Source: a bacterium
Lineage (GTDB): Bacteria; Patescibacteriota; Minisyncoccia; Minisyncoccales; UBA10102
DNA: 37,560 bases
NCBI GenBank assembly: GCA_030647175.1
Contig: JAUSJU010000058.1
Span: forward strand, 1-37,560
Reading direction: 5' to 3'
Part shown: piece after piece, positions 21,898 to 30,442 of the stretch
Layout of the letters: each line of letters opens with the position of its first letter
Position numbering within the stretch: position 1 is the first letter of the stretch
Translations under genes and position numbers: made by a program
Notes under the pieces: model-generated
Told to the model about the DNA's origin: nothing
Seen by the model: the letters and a program-made list of their open reading frames with translations, nothing else
Databases searched by the model: none

Positions 21898-23679
21898 GGC
21901 CTCTGCCCGAGCTTTCCGTTCCAGGATGTCTTTCGGAGACGTGGTGACGATCTCGTGTTCTCTGGGAGAGGCGACTACTTTTACCGCAACATGTTTCTGC
22001 CCGGCAAAGAATATGCCTTCCCCGAGCTCTGTTTCCAAGAGGAGAGATTTTTCTGCACCCGTAAGGTTGAACGCTTTTTGTACAAGATCAATGGTAGCCG
22101 GCGACTGCTTGAGCAGGAGCTGCATGGAGGAGTTCGTGATGATGGGTTTTCCGTATTCTGACTTCATAAAGTCCCCTACATCCTGGGTGATGGTGGTTAC
22201 TCCCAGATAGTATTTCCTTGCTCGCTTTGCCATCCCATAGAGGAACGAGGCTCCGTCGTCTGATCTCATGATCCACCAGGCCTCATCCACTACGAGGATG
22301 CGCTTTTTTAATTCAGACCGCACTTTGTTCCACACGTACCGCATGATCATGTACATTGCCAAAGGCCTCAGCCCTTCTTCCATGTCGCGGATTCCAAACA
22401 CCACGAGTTTGTTGTTCGTGGTGATGTTAGAGGTCTGGTTGAAGAAGGAAGCATAGGTTCCTTTGGTGAATTTTCCCAATCTCCTCACTAAGGAGTCTGC
22501 CCCCTCCATGGTCTGGAGCACTTGTTCCAAGTCGCTCATGAGAGGGGTTTTTTCGTTCCAGGTTGCAGGGCTAGAAGTTGCGGTGATATCTTTTGCCGCA
22601 TAGGTTTCAGTAAGAGCCCTGTCCATAATCGCGTCTTCTTCAGGAGTTAATCCTCCGAGCATCAACCGCATCAATCCCACGAGGTTGATGATGTTGGACC
22701 TTAAGACGTCGTCTGCCGACTCATCCTCCCTGGGCATAGGAAGGTCGAAAGGATTGACATGGTTTTCAGAACTCAGAGAAATATCAAAGAATGATCCGCC
22801 CGCAGCTTCAGCTAAAGGTTTGTACTCGTTTTCAGGATCAAGAACAATGACGTCAACTCCGGTCATGACAGACCTCAATATCTCCAGCTTCACGGCGTAC
22901 GATTTTCCAGAGCCGGACTTTGCGAAGATAACTTCATTGGCGTTCTCTAGGCTGAACCTATCGAACAGGATGAGAGAATTGTTGTGCCGGTTGATCCCAT
23001 ACAGGATTCCTTCGCTGGAGCTTAAGTCAAAGGAAATAAAAGGGAATATGGAAGACAGCGGCCCCGTGTTCATGGTGGTGTGGATCTGCAAAAGGTCTAA
23101 CCCGTATGGGATTGCTGAGTTGAACCCTTCCTTCTGCTGGTACAGGGCCGGCTTGATGTACAAGAGCCTGGATTCAAAGATAGATCTCAGTTGCGTTTTT
23201 ATTCTCAGAAGATCTTCTGACGTCTCCCCGTAAATAGTGAGGTAGAGGCCGAGGCGGAACATCTTTTCCTGCGCTGTTTGCAGACGGTCTCGGAGAGTCT
23301 CAAGGTCTTGGAACCCGGTCTCCAAAGACGGGTCTCTCACCATGCCCTTTACCTGGCCTTCAAGGATCTCAGACTCCACCTCAGTCACCTTCCTCCTTAG
23401 CTGTTTTAACACCATAGAGGTATCTACAGGATGGGCGAACATGGAGATGTCCATGGGGACATCCATGTTGATGACCGGGGCCAGCCAGCCTGCCGTGAGG
23501 TATCTCGGGTAAGAGAACACGAAGAAGGAAACAGCAAGCCTCCCTCCCACATCAAGGTATTCAGACTCAATCTTCACCACCGCGGGAGCAATGATATCCT
23601 TTGCGGTGATGACGTCCTTTTCAAAGAGTTTCTCCGCAGACTTGGGGACCACCTGTTTTTTGAGAAATGGGAGTTGCAT
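21889..23679 (-). CDS. virB4: VirB4/TraC-type T4SS ATPase
   Basis: 596 aa. VirB4-family ATPases energise type IV secretion. The N-terminal third carries VirB4-like segments (LDVGGRLAVSFFVFSYPRYL, VDTSMVLKQLRRKVTEVES). Walker A is AKSGSGKSY (253-261), then VIVLDPENEY (278-287) and Walker B RILVVDEAWWIM (460-471, D465/E466). The downstream GVTTITQDVGDF and QLLLKQSP segments are typical of the motor domain. The ATG at 23679 is 2 nt after the stop of the TraC-like gene (TAACTATG). No VirD4 coupling protein or relaxase gene is in the window. Confidence 0.9.
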   Translation of the reverse strand: MQLPFLKKQVVPKSAEKLFEKDVITAKDIIAPAVVKIESEYLDVGGRLAVSFFVFSYPRYLTAGWLAPVINMDVPMDISMFAHPVDTSMVLKQLRRKVTEVESEILEGQVKGMVRDPSLETGFQDLETLRDRLQTAQEKMFRLGLYLTIYGETSEDLLRIKTQLRSIFESRLLYIKPALYQQKEGFNSAIPYGLDLLQIHTTMNTGPLSSIFPFISFDLSSSEGILYGINRHNNSLILFDRFSLENANEVIFAKSGSGKSYAVKLEILRSVMTGVDVIVLDPENEYKPLAEAAGGSFFDISLSSENHVNPFDLPMPREDESADDVLRSNIINLVGLMRLMLGGLTPEEDAIMDRALTETYAAKDITATSSPATWNEKTPLMSDLEQVLQTMEGADSLVRRLGKFTKGTYASFFNQTSNITTNNKLVVFGIRDMEEGLRPLAMYMIMRYVWNKVRSELKKRILVVDEAWWIMRSDDGASFLYGMAKRARKYYLGVTTITQDVGDFMKSEYGKPIITNSSMQLLLKQSPATIDLVQKAFNLTGAEKSLLLETELGEGIFFAGQKHVAVKVVASPREHEIVTTSPKDILERKARAEASE

Positions 23680-23681
23680 AG

Positions 23682-24320
23682 TTACCTGAATATTTCAGGA
23701 GGGATATCCGGATAGTACCCGATCTCAGCTTCTTTAGGGTGGTGCCAGCCCCACATCATTTCCATGAGCTCCTCGTTGCTCAGAGGGGCTGTTTTCAGTC
23801 CTACTCTGCGCAGTCCTAGGGCGACGAACTCCATGCGCTGCCAGAGCTGGAATTTCATGCGCTCAAACTCTTCCTCTGACATCTCGCCCGAAATCTTTGG
23901 AGCTTGGAACCCCTTCCGCTGTTCCATGGGTACGGTCTCAATGAGAGAAAAAGGGACTACCACGAAGAAGTTCTTTGCCATGATAGAAGCTCCCTGGATG
24001 AGTTGTTCCACAAATTGCCGGTAGTCTTGAGTGAGAGAGCGCATGAGATCGTTCTGCTGCTTCCCGTCCAGGTCCCTCAAGTAGTCCAGGTATCCTGTGA
24101 TGTTGAGGCGCCGCGACTGGATGAGGATTTGGAGGGAGAAATCAAGAGAATTGAGGAAATTCTGGAACTGGAAAATGGTGGCATCCTGCTCCTCTTCTGA
24201 TTTCAAGGCGAAGTTCTGGGCAGAAACCAGCATCACTCCCCGTATGGTCTTGTTTTTCAATACAAGAACGCCTTCCCGTATGGTTCCTATCTCAAGAAAA
24301 TCTTGTGCTGATTGAGGCAT
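23682..24320 (-). CDS. TraC-like T4SS protein (VirB4 N-terminal-domain type)
   Basis: 212 aa, soluble. It resembles the N-terminal domain found at the start of TraC/VirB4-type ATPases in Parcubacteria T4SS clusters: FLEIGTIREGVLVLKNKTIRG, then a long helical region with FLNSLDFSLQILIQSRRLNI. It lacks any P-loop. It lies directly before virB4 in a different frame; together they sum to about 808 aa, close to the length of a complete VirB4. A plausible reading is a VirB4 whose first domain is encoded separately. The last residues, GYYPDIPPEIFR, form a short Pro-rich tail. Confidence 0.75.
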   Translation of the reverse strand: MPQSAQDFLEIGTIREGVLVLKNKTIRGVMLVSAQNFALKSEEEQDATIFQFQNFLNSLDFSLQILIQSRRLNITGYLDYLRDLDGKQQNDLMRSLTQDYRQFVEQLIQGASIMAKNFFVVVPFSLIETVPMEQRKGFQAPKISGEMSEEEFERMKFQLWQRMEFVALGLRRVGLKTAPLSNEELMEMMWGWHHPKEAEIGYYPDIPPEIFR

Positions 24321-24322
24321 AG

Positions 24323-24724
24323 TTATCTCCCGTCGAGCTTGCTCGACAGGCTCTTTAATTTGCTTTCTCTCGTAAGCGAAAGTTGTTCTGCGGTGAGATC
24401 TGGCATCGGAACTTCCTGGCTAGGTCCCGAAATGATGTTTGAGGCCCTCCCCTTTTTCCAGACGTATGTTTTTGTTCCCATAGTGAAGGAGAGGAATCCG
24501 ATGATAAGGGAAGGGAGAGATCTTCCGCTCATGCTGAAAAAAGCGAGAGAAGCCCCAATACCTACGACCAAGATTGTTCCTACAATAAATAAGGTGAATG
24601 GAAGCGTGAAATACATGACGAACGCAACAGCTCCCGCCGCTCCCACATAGAGGAATTGGCGGAATGTTAAGGGTCCTACGACCCGAGCTTCTCGTTCAAT
24701 GAATTGGGGAACTTGGAACTGCAT
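24323..24724 (-). CDS. PrgI family protein (VirB3-like T4SS component)
   Basis: 133 aa. MQFQVPQFIEREARVVGPLT is the PrgI-family N-terminus, followed by two membrane segments (about residues 25-45 and 47-65) and the hydrophilic C-terminal tail. PrgI proteins take the VirB3 position next to VirB4 at the inner membrane. The stop at 24323 is 2 bp before the TraC-like start, and the ATG lies 3 bp after the pilin gene, consistent with one operon. Confidence 0.85.
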   Translation of the reverse strand: MQFQVPQFIEREARVVGPLTFRQFLYVGAAGAVAFVMYFTLPFTLFIVGTILVVGIGASLAFFSMSGRSLPSLIIGFLSFTMGTKTYVWKKGRASNIISGPSQEVPMPDLTAEQLSLTRESKLKSLSSKLDGR

Positions 24725-24727
24725 AGA

Positions 24728-25186
24728 TTATGGGCAAGGGATGCTGAACCAGCCGTGCTGAAGGCCCGTCCAATTGGCCACGCCGACCACGACAAAGAAG
24801 AAATCAATGGCAAGCCAGCCCCCATAGAGGATGATGAGGGCTATGATCGTGTCCTTTATGATCGCCTTTCCTTTATCAAGAGACCCCGGGCTGCCCGCTG
24901 ACACTAAAAACATGAACCCTCCTGCCAAGAACATGATTACAGCTACTATCGGTATCAATCCTCCGGGTGGTACAAACAAGAAATTCAAGATGTTGTTGCC
25001 CAAGACGAAGAAATGACAGATTCTACAACTCTCTGCCCTCGAGTCATATAAGGAATCGTTATTCAGGTCATACCCGCAGGCAGGGGCTAGCTGCGCGTGC
25101 GCCTGGAGGAACGGAGTTCCGAGAGAAACCAAAAGCAGGAGAAGAAAGAACGAGGCGTTTCTTTTTGTGAGCAGGCTACTCTTCAT
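24728..25186 (-). CDS. VirB2/TrbC-like pilin precursor
   Basis: 152 aa. A signal peptide (KRNASFFLLLLLVSLGTPFLQAHA, cleavage likely after AHA) is followed by a short Cys-containing region (PACGYDLNN, ESCRICHFF) and two strongly hydrophobic segments: PPGGLIPIVAVIMFLAGGFM and TIIALIILYGGWLAIDFFFV. The two-helix plan with SAGSPGSLDKGKAI as the connecting loop is that of TrbC/VirB2 pilins. Its start overlaps the 3' end of the 155-aa gene by 11 bp. Confidence 0.75.
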   Translation of the reverse strand: MKSSLLTKRNASFFLLLLLVSLGTPFLQAHAQLAPACGYDLNNDSLYDSRAESCRICHFFVLGNNILNFLFVPPGGLIPIVAVIMFLAGGFMFLVSAGSPGSLDKGKAIIKDTIIALIILYGGWLAIDFFFVVVGVANWTGLQHGWFSIPCP

Positions 25187-25643
25187 CTATTTTTTCAAGG
25201 TAAGTGTCTGATTTTCTCGGTCGTCCCCTTTTTGGAGTTTCGGGCTGGCGGGCTACTTTTGGAGCCTGTTCTTCAAGAGCAGCAGTAGCGGGGGCCCGGC
25301 TAGGGGAAGGCTTTCCTTGAACGATTATATGGATCTGGCTCAAGCTCTCTTTCACAGGGAAGAATATGAATCTATTGATTTCATGAGCAAGCTGAGATAG
25401 AGCATCTTTTTGCAAGCCAACTTTTTTCTCTATTGCACCGGGGAAATCTTCGGGCATTAATAAGCCCATCAATACGAGCCCTGCGTCAGCTGCAACCTCT
25501 CCTACCCGCGCGTCGGTAATCCCTTGTTTTTCACAGGCCGTCCGTATGGCATCCGCAGTTTGTACGGAAAAGATAGCTTCCTGAAGCTCATCCGGAAGTT
25601 TTTCATACGTCTGTTCTAATTGTTCCTGCGTGTATTCTGCCAT
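25176..25643 (-). CDS. First gene of T4SS block 1, 155 aa, function unknown
   Basis: Unrecognised. A soluble, acidic, helical protein: EQLEQTYEKLPDELQEAIFSVQTAD, then a TACEKQGITDARVGEVAADAG segment. It ends in a Pro/Ala/Lys-rich tail with KRGRPRKSDTYL, which resembles an AT-hook-like RGRP element. Because it leads the operon and overlaps the pilin gene, a role in assembly or control of the system is likely, but this rests only on position. It has the best extended -10 promoter in the window. Confidence 0.6.
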   Translation of the reverse strand: MAEYTQEQLEQTYEKLPDELQEAIFSVQTADAIRTACEKQGITDARVGEVAADAGLVLMGLLMPEDFPGAIEKKVGLQKDALSQLAHEINRFIFFPVKESLSQIHIIVQGKPSPSRAPATAALEEQAPKVARQPETPKRGRPRKSDTYLEKIDEE

Positions 25644-25649
25644 ACCGAT

Positions 25650-25678
25650 ATTATATCAGCGCCAGTAGGGGGCTACAA
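25650..25678 (-). promoter_or_regulatory. T4SS block 1 promoter, predicted leaderless
   Basis: Minus strand: -35 TTGTAG (25673-25678), 17 bp, extended -10 TGATATAAT with hexamer TATAAT (25650-25655), then 6 nt to the ATG at 25643. Confidence 0.65.
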
Positions 25679-25697
25679 GCGAACCCAAAACAAAGGG

Positions 25698-25727
25698 TTG
25701 ACAGATTCCTAGTTATTATGGTATAGT
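25698..25727 (+). promoter_or_regulatory. Promoter of the SPFH gene
   Basis: -35 TTGACA (25698-25703), 18 bp, extended -10 TGGTATAGT with hexamer 25722-25727. The leader is about 50 nt and includes a weak AGAAAGGA ribosome-binding site before the ATG at 25781. Confidence 0.65.
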
Positions 25728-25780
25728 TGTACTTAGAACCCTCACAAAAGCATATAGAGAATAGAAAGGATGTGGCTATC

Positions 25781-27016
25781 ATGGGAGGAATCTTCGCTGT
25801 AGTGATACAGTGGATTGTAAGTCATTACTCTTTCCTGGCAACAGGAGCGGGTATTGTCATCGTGGCAATAGGAGCACTATCTTTAGTGCTTATAGCGCCG
25901 GCTATGTTTACCGGGGGGATTGAGGCGCCTGGATTATTCCCGGCCCCCACCATCCCTGGCGGATTTTCCGGGGTTCCTCTGCCCGGATTCGTAACTGGGC
26001 TTCCAGAACCCGCGGATTCCTTAACCAGGATTACTATCCTGTTAAGCACCGTAGTTGTTCTATGGCGTTTCGTTGCACGCAACATATTCGTTATAGTGCA
26101 TCAGGAGAACAGGGCTGTGATTGAGAGGTTCGGCAAGTTTAACCGAGTCTTGAAATCCGGACTGTACTTTATTCTACCCTTCGGGATAGAGGAGGTGCGA
26201 GTCAATATGCCCGTATGGCAGATGACGATGCCGCTTTTTCCATCCTCAATCCAGATTGATTTCAAGGATGGAGGCAGCGCCGCACCAGTTGGCGCGGAAG
26301 CATGGCTTCGTATCTTTAGTCCAGACACGGAATATTCCGTTGACGGCGACACGCCGCGCAACGGGGTGTTCAGGGCTCTGTACGGGGTTGCAAATTGGCG
26401 TACGGCAACACAAGCCGCAGCCGAGCACGCTCTTCGCGGATATCTTGGGACTCAACTCCTCGAAGACATACTGCAGACAACGGATGCTCAAACAGGATTC
26501 GATCTGCTGACTCTTCTGGCTCAACACCAAGGAGATGAGCTAAAGAAAGTATTCAGAGGTTTGGGATTTGAAGTATTGCGCATTACCGTGCAAGATTTCA
26601 ATCTCGGTCCCGAGGTTCTTGCAGCAAGGCGCGGAGTCATGGAAAGCCAGCGACAAGCAGATGCCACCATCTTCCAGAGAAGGACACGTTCCCAGGAAAC
26701 GATGGGTGCGGTGGTCCAGATGGTAGCCGATGCTGTCGGGAAGACGTATGAGGAAACTCAACAATGGCTTGCTCAGCATCCTGAACAGTGGCAACAGGTG
26801 ATCGATCTGGCCACGAAGCTAGTCTTGCGCCAGATGAGTGTCGACGGGAAAGCTCTTCATCACTTCGTCGTCGAAGGATTCGAGCCTCTCGTAGGAGGGA
26901 TCTCCACTATCGCCGAGTTGATTCGAGGTGGAACAGGTCCTACGGCGCAAGGCAACGGCGGTACAGCGCCTGCTATTACCACAACCGGCGCACAGCCTGT
27001 GGCCACCCCTGCCTAG
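25781..27016 (+). CDS. SPFH/band-7 (stomatin-like) membrane protein
   Basis: 411 aa from the ATG at 25781; the frame is open to 25727, but that part lies at or before the transcription start. Two hydrophobic regions (about residues 3-45 and 80-105 of this form) surround a Gly/Pro-rich loop. The band-7 domain follows (IVHQENRAVIERFGKFNRVLKSGLYFILPFG and on to VLRITVQDFNLGPEV). The C-terminus is helical and then Gly/Thr-rich. SPFH proteins form oligomeric membrane scaffolds. It is antiparallel to, and between, two T4SS gene blocks, with its own strong promoter and terminator, so it is regulated separately. Confidence 0.85.
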   Translation: MGGIFAVVIQWIVSHYSFLATGAGIVIVAIGALSLVLIAPAMFTGGIEAPGLFPAPTIPGGFSGVPLPGFVTGLPEPADSLTRITILLSTVVVLWRFVARNIFVIVHQENRAVIERFGKFNRVLKSGLYFILPFGIEEVRVNMPVWQMTMPLFPSSIQIDFKDGGSAAPVGAEAWLRIFSPDTEYSVDGDTPRNGVFRALYGVANWRTATQAAAEHALRGYLGTQLLEDILQTTDAQTGFDLLTLLAQHQGDELKKVFRGLGFEVLRITVQDFNLGPEVLAARRGVMESQRQADATIFQRRTRSQETMGAVVQMVADAVGKTYEETQQWLAQHPEQWQQVIDLATKLVLRQMSVDGKALHHFVVEGFEPLVGGISTIAELIRGGTGPTAQGNGGTAPAITTTGAQPVATPA

Positions 27017-27099
27017 TAAAAGGTTCGGATGGAAAACGTCGGTGCAAGGACGCGCCAAGAATAATAGCAACCACAGCATTCGCACAAGGTTGCTTCCAG

Positions 27100-27133
27100 G
27101 GCGAGCTTTATACAAGCTCGCCTTTTTATTTTC
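27100..27133 (+). terminator. Intrinsic terminator of the SPFH gene
   Basis: Perfect 9-bp stem GGCGAGCTT/AAGCTCGCC (27100-27108 with 27114-27122), loop TATAC, then TTTTTATTTTC. The preceding 27017-27099 holds no ORF that I can support. The convergent TrbL-like gene ends just after it at 27133. Confidence 0.85.
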
Positions 27134-29634
27134 TATGCTTCTCCTCTTCCCATCCTGGTATATGCGGTCCGCACTTCGTCGTCAGTCATAGCGTTTATCT
27201 GCTCATTGGTGCGTCCTCCTCTCTGGAAGAGCTCTCTTCTCAGGAGAGCTGTATTGTTTCCTCCTGCAGCTTCTCTGAATCTACTTCCTGCTCCGGTATC
27301 AGGAGAAGACGCTTGGCTGCGCCGACTTCCTTCGCCAGTATCAGGAGAGACAGAAAGAGTTTCCCGAGATGCGGAAGCCGTAGATGGAGCGGAACCTCTT
27401 CTTGCAATCACCTGCTCCATTCTTTGGATTTGTCCTTGTATGTCTTGGTTTACCTGTTTGAATTTCTGCACCTCCTTCATCATTTCTGGCTCGCTAGCGT
27501 AGTATCGTTCATTTTCAAGGGTGCTAATTTTCGAGTCGTTTTCTGCAACCTGGGTCCGCATTCTTTCGATTTCCTGGTTGAGCTCAGGTATTGGTCTCCG
27601 ATAATTTTGTACATACTCTTTCAGCCCATCTTCTGTAAGGTTTCCGATAGATTTGACTCCAAGGCCTCTTGCAGTGGAACTCGTAGACCAAGTTAATATA
27701 TCTTCTGCGTCATTCCCCACAAACCAATCGGGTCCGAGCGACTGAACATAGTTCCAGATAGCTTGTCGGTCCGTTCTTTTCGCACGGCGGAGTAGTCCCG
27801 GCATAACGTCGGAGCCTTTCTCCTTCATAATTTTATCAAGAGTTTCTCTTGAAAGTTTTTGCGCGGCCTCTGTTTTCTCTTTATCAACCTCATCATCACC
27901 GTTCGCATCTTTTTTCCCGGTATATATTTTTATTTCGGGGTTGAGATACTCAGCAAGAACTCGATCATTCTTGAAGTCATCGTCAGAAAGCTTTTTTAGG
28001 GTGCTTTCCTGTTCTTTCGCTCCTACACCAAGCGCATCCATTTGTCCCACGAATGCTTTGGATATAGATCTGCTTACATGAGGGCCCCGGCTCCAAGCAG
28101 CCTGGTAGACTCTCTTCAGATCTCCCATATTAAGCCGGCCCGCTTTAATTGCTGTATTAAGGTCGTCAACATCGTTATTTCCTATTAGTCCATTAACCAA
28201 ACCGATTGCCTTATTCATACCTGCAAGGTTGCCTGTTCCGAGGGTAGCGATCAATTCGTTAATCAAGACCTCTGGGTTCTTGCCAGAAGCCGCTGTCTTT
28301 GCCTTAGCCATTTCCACATCGTCAAGCGCTTGCATTTGAGCAGTAGGCTTCATTAACGCAGACCCCAACATTTGAAGCGCTCCTCCAGGAGAGCGCACCG
28401 CATACTTGAGTGTTCCTCCAAGAAGGGGCACGTTCTGGACCCCTTGAGGAATTTTTTCTGCCAGGCTCGTCTGATACCCTCCAAGGCGTTGAAGCCCTTT
28501 TCCTACCTTATCCGAAATAGGGGCACCCACTCTTCTCCAAGCAGAACTTCCCAGGATCTGAGCTCCGCTTTTTGCCTTTCCAGCCATCCATTCTGGCGCA
28601 TTCATGCCGAACGAATGTGATTTTATGGCGTTGAATCCCATGGCGTTTGACTGCAGTCCCATGAAGAAGCCGATCAAGAGCACGATGTCAGCTATGATGA
28701 AGGGTATGACCTCGTTGAATATGTTCGCCAACCCTCTTACAACAGGCAGATTCCCCGTTTCAGGGAGCTGAGAAGTAAACCCTCCCTTGGCGGCAAGCGC
28801 GATGGTATGATCTCCGAGCCAGAGGAAGAACGCCGCAAAAATCCCAACCGTGGACCACTCGATAAATTGGTCGAACCACTTGGTAAAGAATCCTTTGGTC
28901 GCGGGGAGTATGAGGGATATGAGAGCTATGGGAGAAAGGATGACAAGAATCCAGATCATCACTTTTCGTACGAAGAATAGGGTGGCGTAGAAAAAGAAGA
29001 TTACGGCGGTAAGTATATTAAAGAACCCGATCGCCAATATTTTTGCCAGGAAAGCAGGGAAGTTAGAATTCCCGGATGAACCGCTGATGATTGCGTCAAG
29101 GTTGGACCCTACGCTCGTGAGCACCTGAGTTCCCAAGAGCCCTTCCAGAAAGAAGTTCATGACAATGTTCGTCGCATCAACGACGAATCCCATAAGGACG
29201 GGTGCGAAGTTGATGAGAACCGCTATGGCGACCAGGCGAGGAAGCGCCTTTTTCGCCTCGTAATCTCCGAGCCGCAACGCGGTACCAAGACCGATGAAAA
29301 TAAGGATGAGCACCAAGAGCATGTTCGCAAAGTCGCGGACGATGGGCCAGGCCACATCAATAACGCCTCCTGTAGTATAGGGAACTCGGATGAATTGCGG
29401 ATCAATGGATTGCTGGAGCATTAAAGAAGACATGAACAGCAGGCCAGTAGGGATCGCCAGCATGATTCGCGAGAATATCCACCCTATTGCGTCGGGGATG
29501 ATCTGGCCGAGGCTTCCGATGAATCCGAACACATCTTGTTGAGCGGATGCAACGTCAACAGGCACCACAAAGGCAGTAATGAGCATTAAGCTCAATGGGA
29601 ATACTCCGTACTTTTTGATGGTGTTGAGGTTCAT
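27133..29634 (-). CDS. TrbL/VirB6-like T4SS membrane protein
   Basis: 833 aa. A signal-like N-terminus (about residues 1-31) is followed by seven or more membrane segments up to about residue 345, including MLLVLILIFIGLGTALRLGDYEAKKALPRLVAIAVLINFAP and the FFFYATLFFVRKVMIWILVILSPIALI segment, which is characteristic of VirB6/TrbL. VirB6 forms part of the inner-membrane channel. Residues 350-833 are a large hydrophilic, probably cytoplasmic, region rich in helices, with a Ser/Thr/Gly-rich stretch near the end where SPDTGEGSRR and SPDTGAGSRF repeat. This tail is far longer than in classical VirB6 and is not recognisable to me. It is last in block 2. Confidence 0.8.
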   Translation of the reverse strand: MNLNTIKKYGVFPLSLMLITAFVVPVDVASAQQDVFGFIGSLGQIIPDAIGWIFSRIMLAIPTGLLFMSSLMLQQSIDPQFIRVPYTTGGVIDVAWPIVRDFANMLLVLILIFIGLGTALRLGDYEAKKALPRLVAIAVLINFAPVLMGFVVDATNIVMNFFLEGLLGTQVLTSVGSNLDAIISGSSGNSNFPAFLAKILAIGFFNILTAVIFFFYATLFFVRKVMIWILVILSPIALISLILPATKGFFTKWFDQFIEWSTVGIFAAFFLWLGDHTIALAAKGGFTSQLPETGNLPVVRGLANIFNEVIPFIIADIVLLIGFFMGLQSNAMGFNAIKSHSFGMNAPEWMAGKAKSGAQILGSSAWRRVGAPISDKVGKGLQRLGGYQTSLAEKIPQGVQNVPLLGGTLKYAVRSPGGALQMLGSALMKPTAQMQALDDVEMAKAKTAASGKNPEVLINELIATLGTGNLAGMNKAIGLVNGLIGNNDVDDLNTAIKAGRLNMGDLKRVYQAAWSRGPHVSRSISKAFVGQMDALGVGAKEQESTLKKLSDDDFKNDRVLAEYLNPEIKIYTGKKDANGDDEVDKEKTEAAQKLSRETLDKIMKEKGSDVMPGLLRRAKRTDRQAIWNYVQSLGPDWFVGNDAEDILTWSTSSTARGLGVKSIGNLTEDGLKEYVQNYRRPIPELNQEIERMRTQVAENDSKISTLENERYYASEPEMMKEVQKFKQVNQDIQGQIQRMEQVIARRGSAPSTASASRETLSVSPDTGEGSRRSQASSPDTGAGSRFREAAGGNNTALLRRELFQRGGRTNEQINAMTDDEVRTAYTRMGRGEA

Positions 29635-29635
29635 A

Positions 29636-30442
29636 TTACTTCACTACTTGGAGCGAACAGCAGAAGAAATTATTTGTCTGGCACTGCTGTTGGGCGTCAT
29701 TGAGGATTTTTAGATATTTTGCTTCCTGGCAGGAATATATGGCATCGGTCCGCTGAATGATCTCTCCTTCGGAAGTCTGCTGGTTTACCGGAGTCACGCA
29801 GGCCTGGAGGGCGCGGCGGACATCCGCCAATGCATTCATGATATGCGTCCTTTGGGTATTGGGGAGGCACTCTTTGGGGCATCCCTGCCCCGCTCCTCCG
29901 GGCCCGCCGCACCCTGCAGGACAGTTCTTTATCAAAGAAGAAGGGGCTGGAACTTTCTTCCCAAGAAGGTCTTTGATCGCGTCATTCTCTTGTTGTACCT
30001 GGCCGTAGTACCCGTTTACCCCGGCAATCCTGCTTTCAACTTGGCTTTTTGCGTCCGTTGAAAAGGGTTGTCCGGTGCACGAGTTCGTTATGCAGGAACA
30101 TCCGCCCTCTTTCGAACATACGGTAGTGCAAGAGCTCGTGCAGTTTTGCACCTTGGCCTCGCTCTCCAGATCTGTCAGAAGTTTAGACTCCTTGATCTGG
30201 GCTTTTGCCGAGCTCGCTATATTGAAAAGCGAAGTCAGAAGCTGTTGATGAAATTTATCTGCTTCGTCAACCAAGGTTCCTGCGGGAATCTCTTTATCTA
30301 AGCATATGAGTTCCACCTTCTGGGCGAGAGCTTCGTCAATGAACGTCGTTCTTTGATTATACCCAAAGCCGATGAAAATCAAAACAGCAAAGAAGAAAAT
30401 GGCGGAAGTTGTGTAAAGGGGTTGTTTCATGCCAGGGATCAT
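29636..30442 (-). CDS. Exported cysteine-rich protein of the T4SS block, 268 aa
   Basis: Unrecognised. An N-terminal hydrophobic segment (about residues 12-28) acts as a signal or anchor; the rest is extracellular. There are about 16 cysteines in clusters: NCTSSCTTVCSKEGGCSCIT, KNCPAGCGGPGGAGQGCPKE, and CQTNNFFCC at the end. An extended helical part lies between (STDAKSQVESRIAGVNGYYG). The even Cys number and clustering suggest disulfides. The start ATG overlaps the stop of the preceding gene as ATGA. It shares a short CS-C...CTG(Q/E)P-type motif with the pilin-like Cys-rich protein upstream. Confidence 0.7.
   Translation of the reverse strand: MIPGMKQPLYTTSAIFFFAVLIFIGFGYNQRTTFIDEALAQKVELICLDKEIPAGTLVDEADKFHQQLLTSLFNIASSAKAQIKESKLLTDLESEAKVQNCTSSCTTVCSKEGGCSCITNSCTGQPFSTDAKSQVESRIAGVNGYYGQVQQENDAIKDLLGKKVPAPSSLIKNCPAGCGGPGGAGQGCPKECLPNTQRTHIMNALADVRRALQACVTPVNQQTSEGEIIQRTDAIYSCQEAKYLKILNDAQQQCQTNNFFCCSLQVVK

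Noticed and set aside
26788..27696. Plus-strand 302-codon ORF
   Set aside because: It overlaps the end of the SPFH gene and the 3' part of the TrbL-like gene, is a Ser/Arg/Cys-rich shadow translation, and runs through a strong intrinsic terminator.
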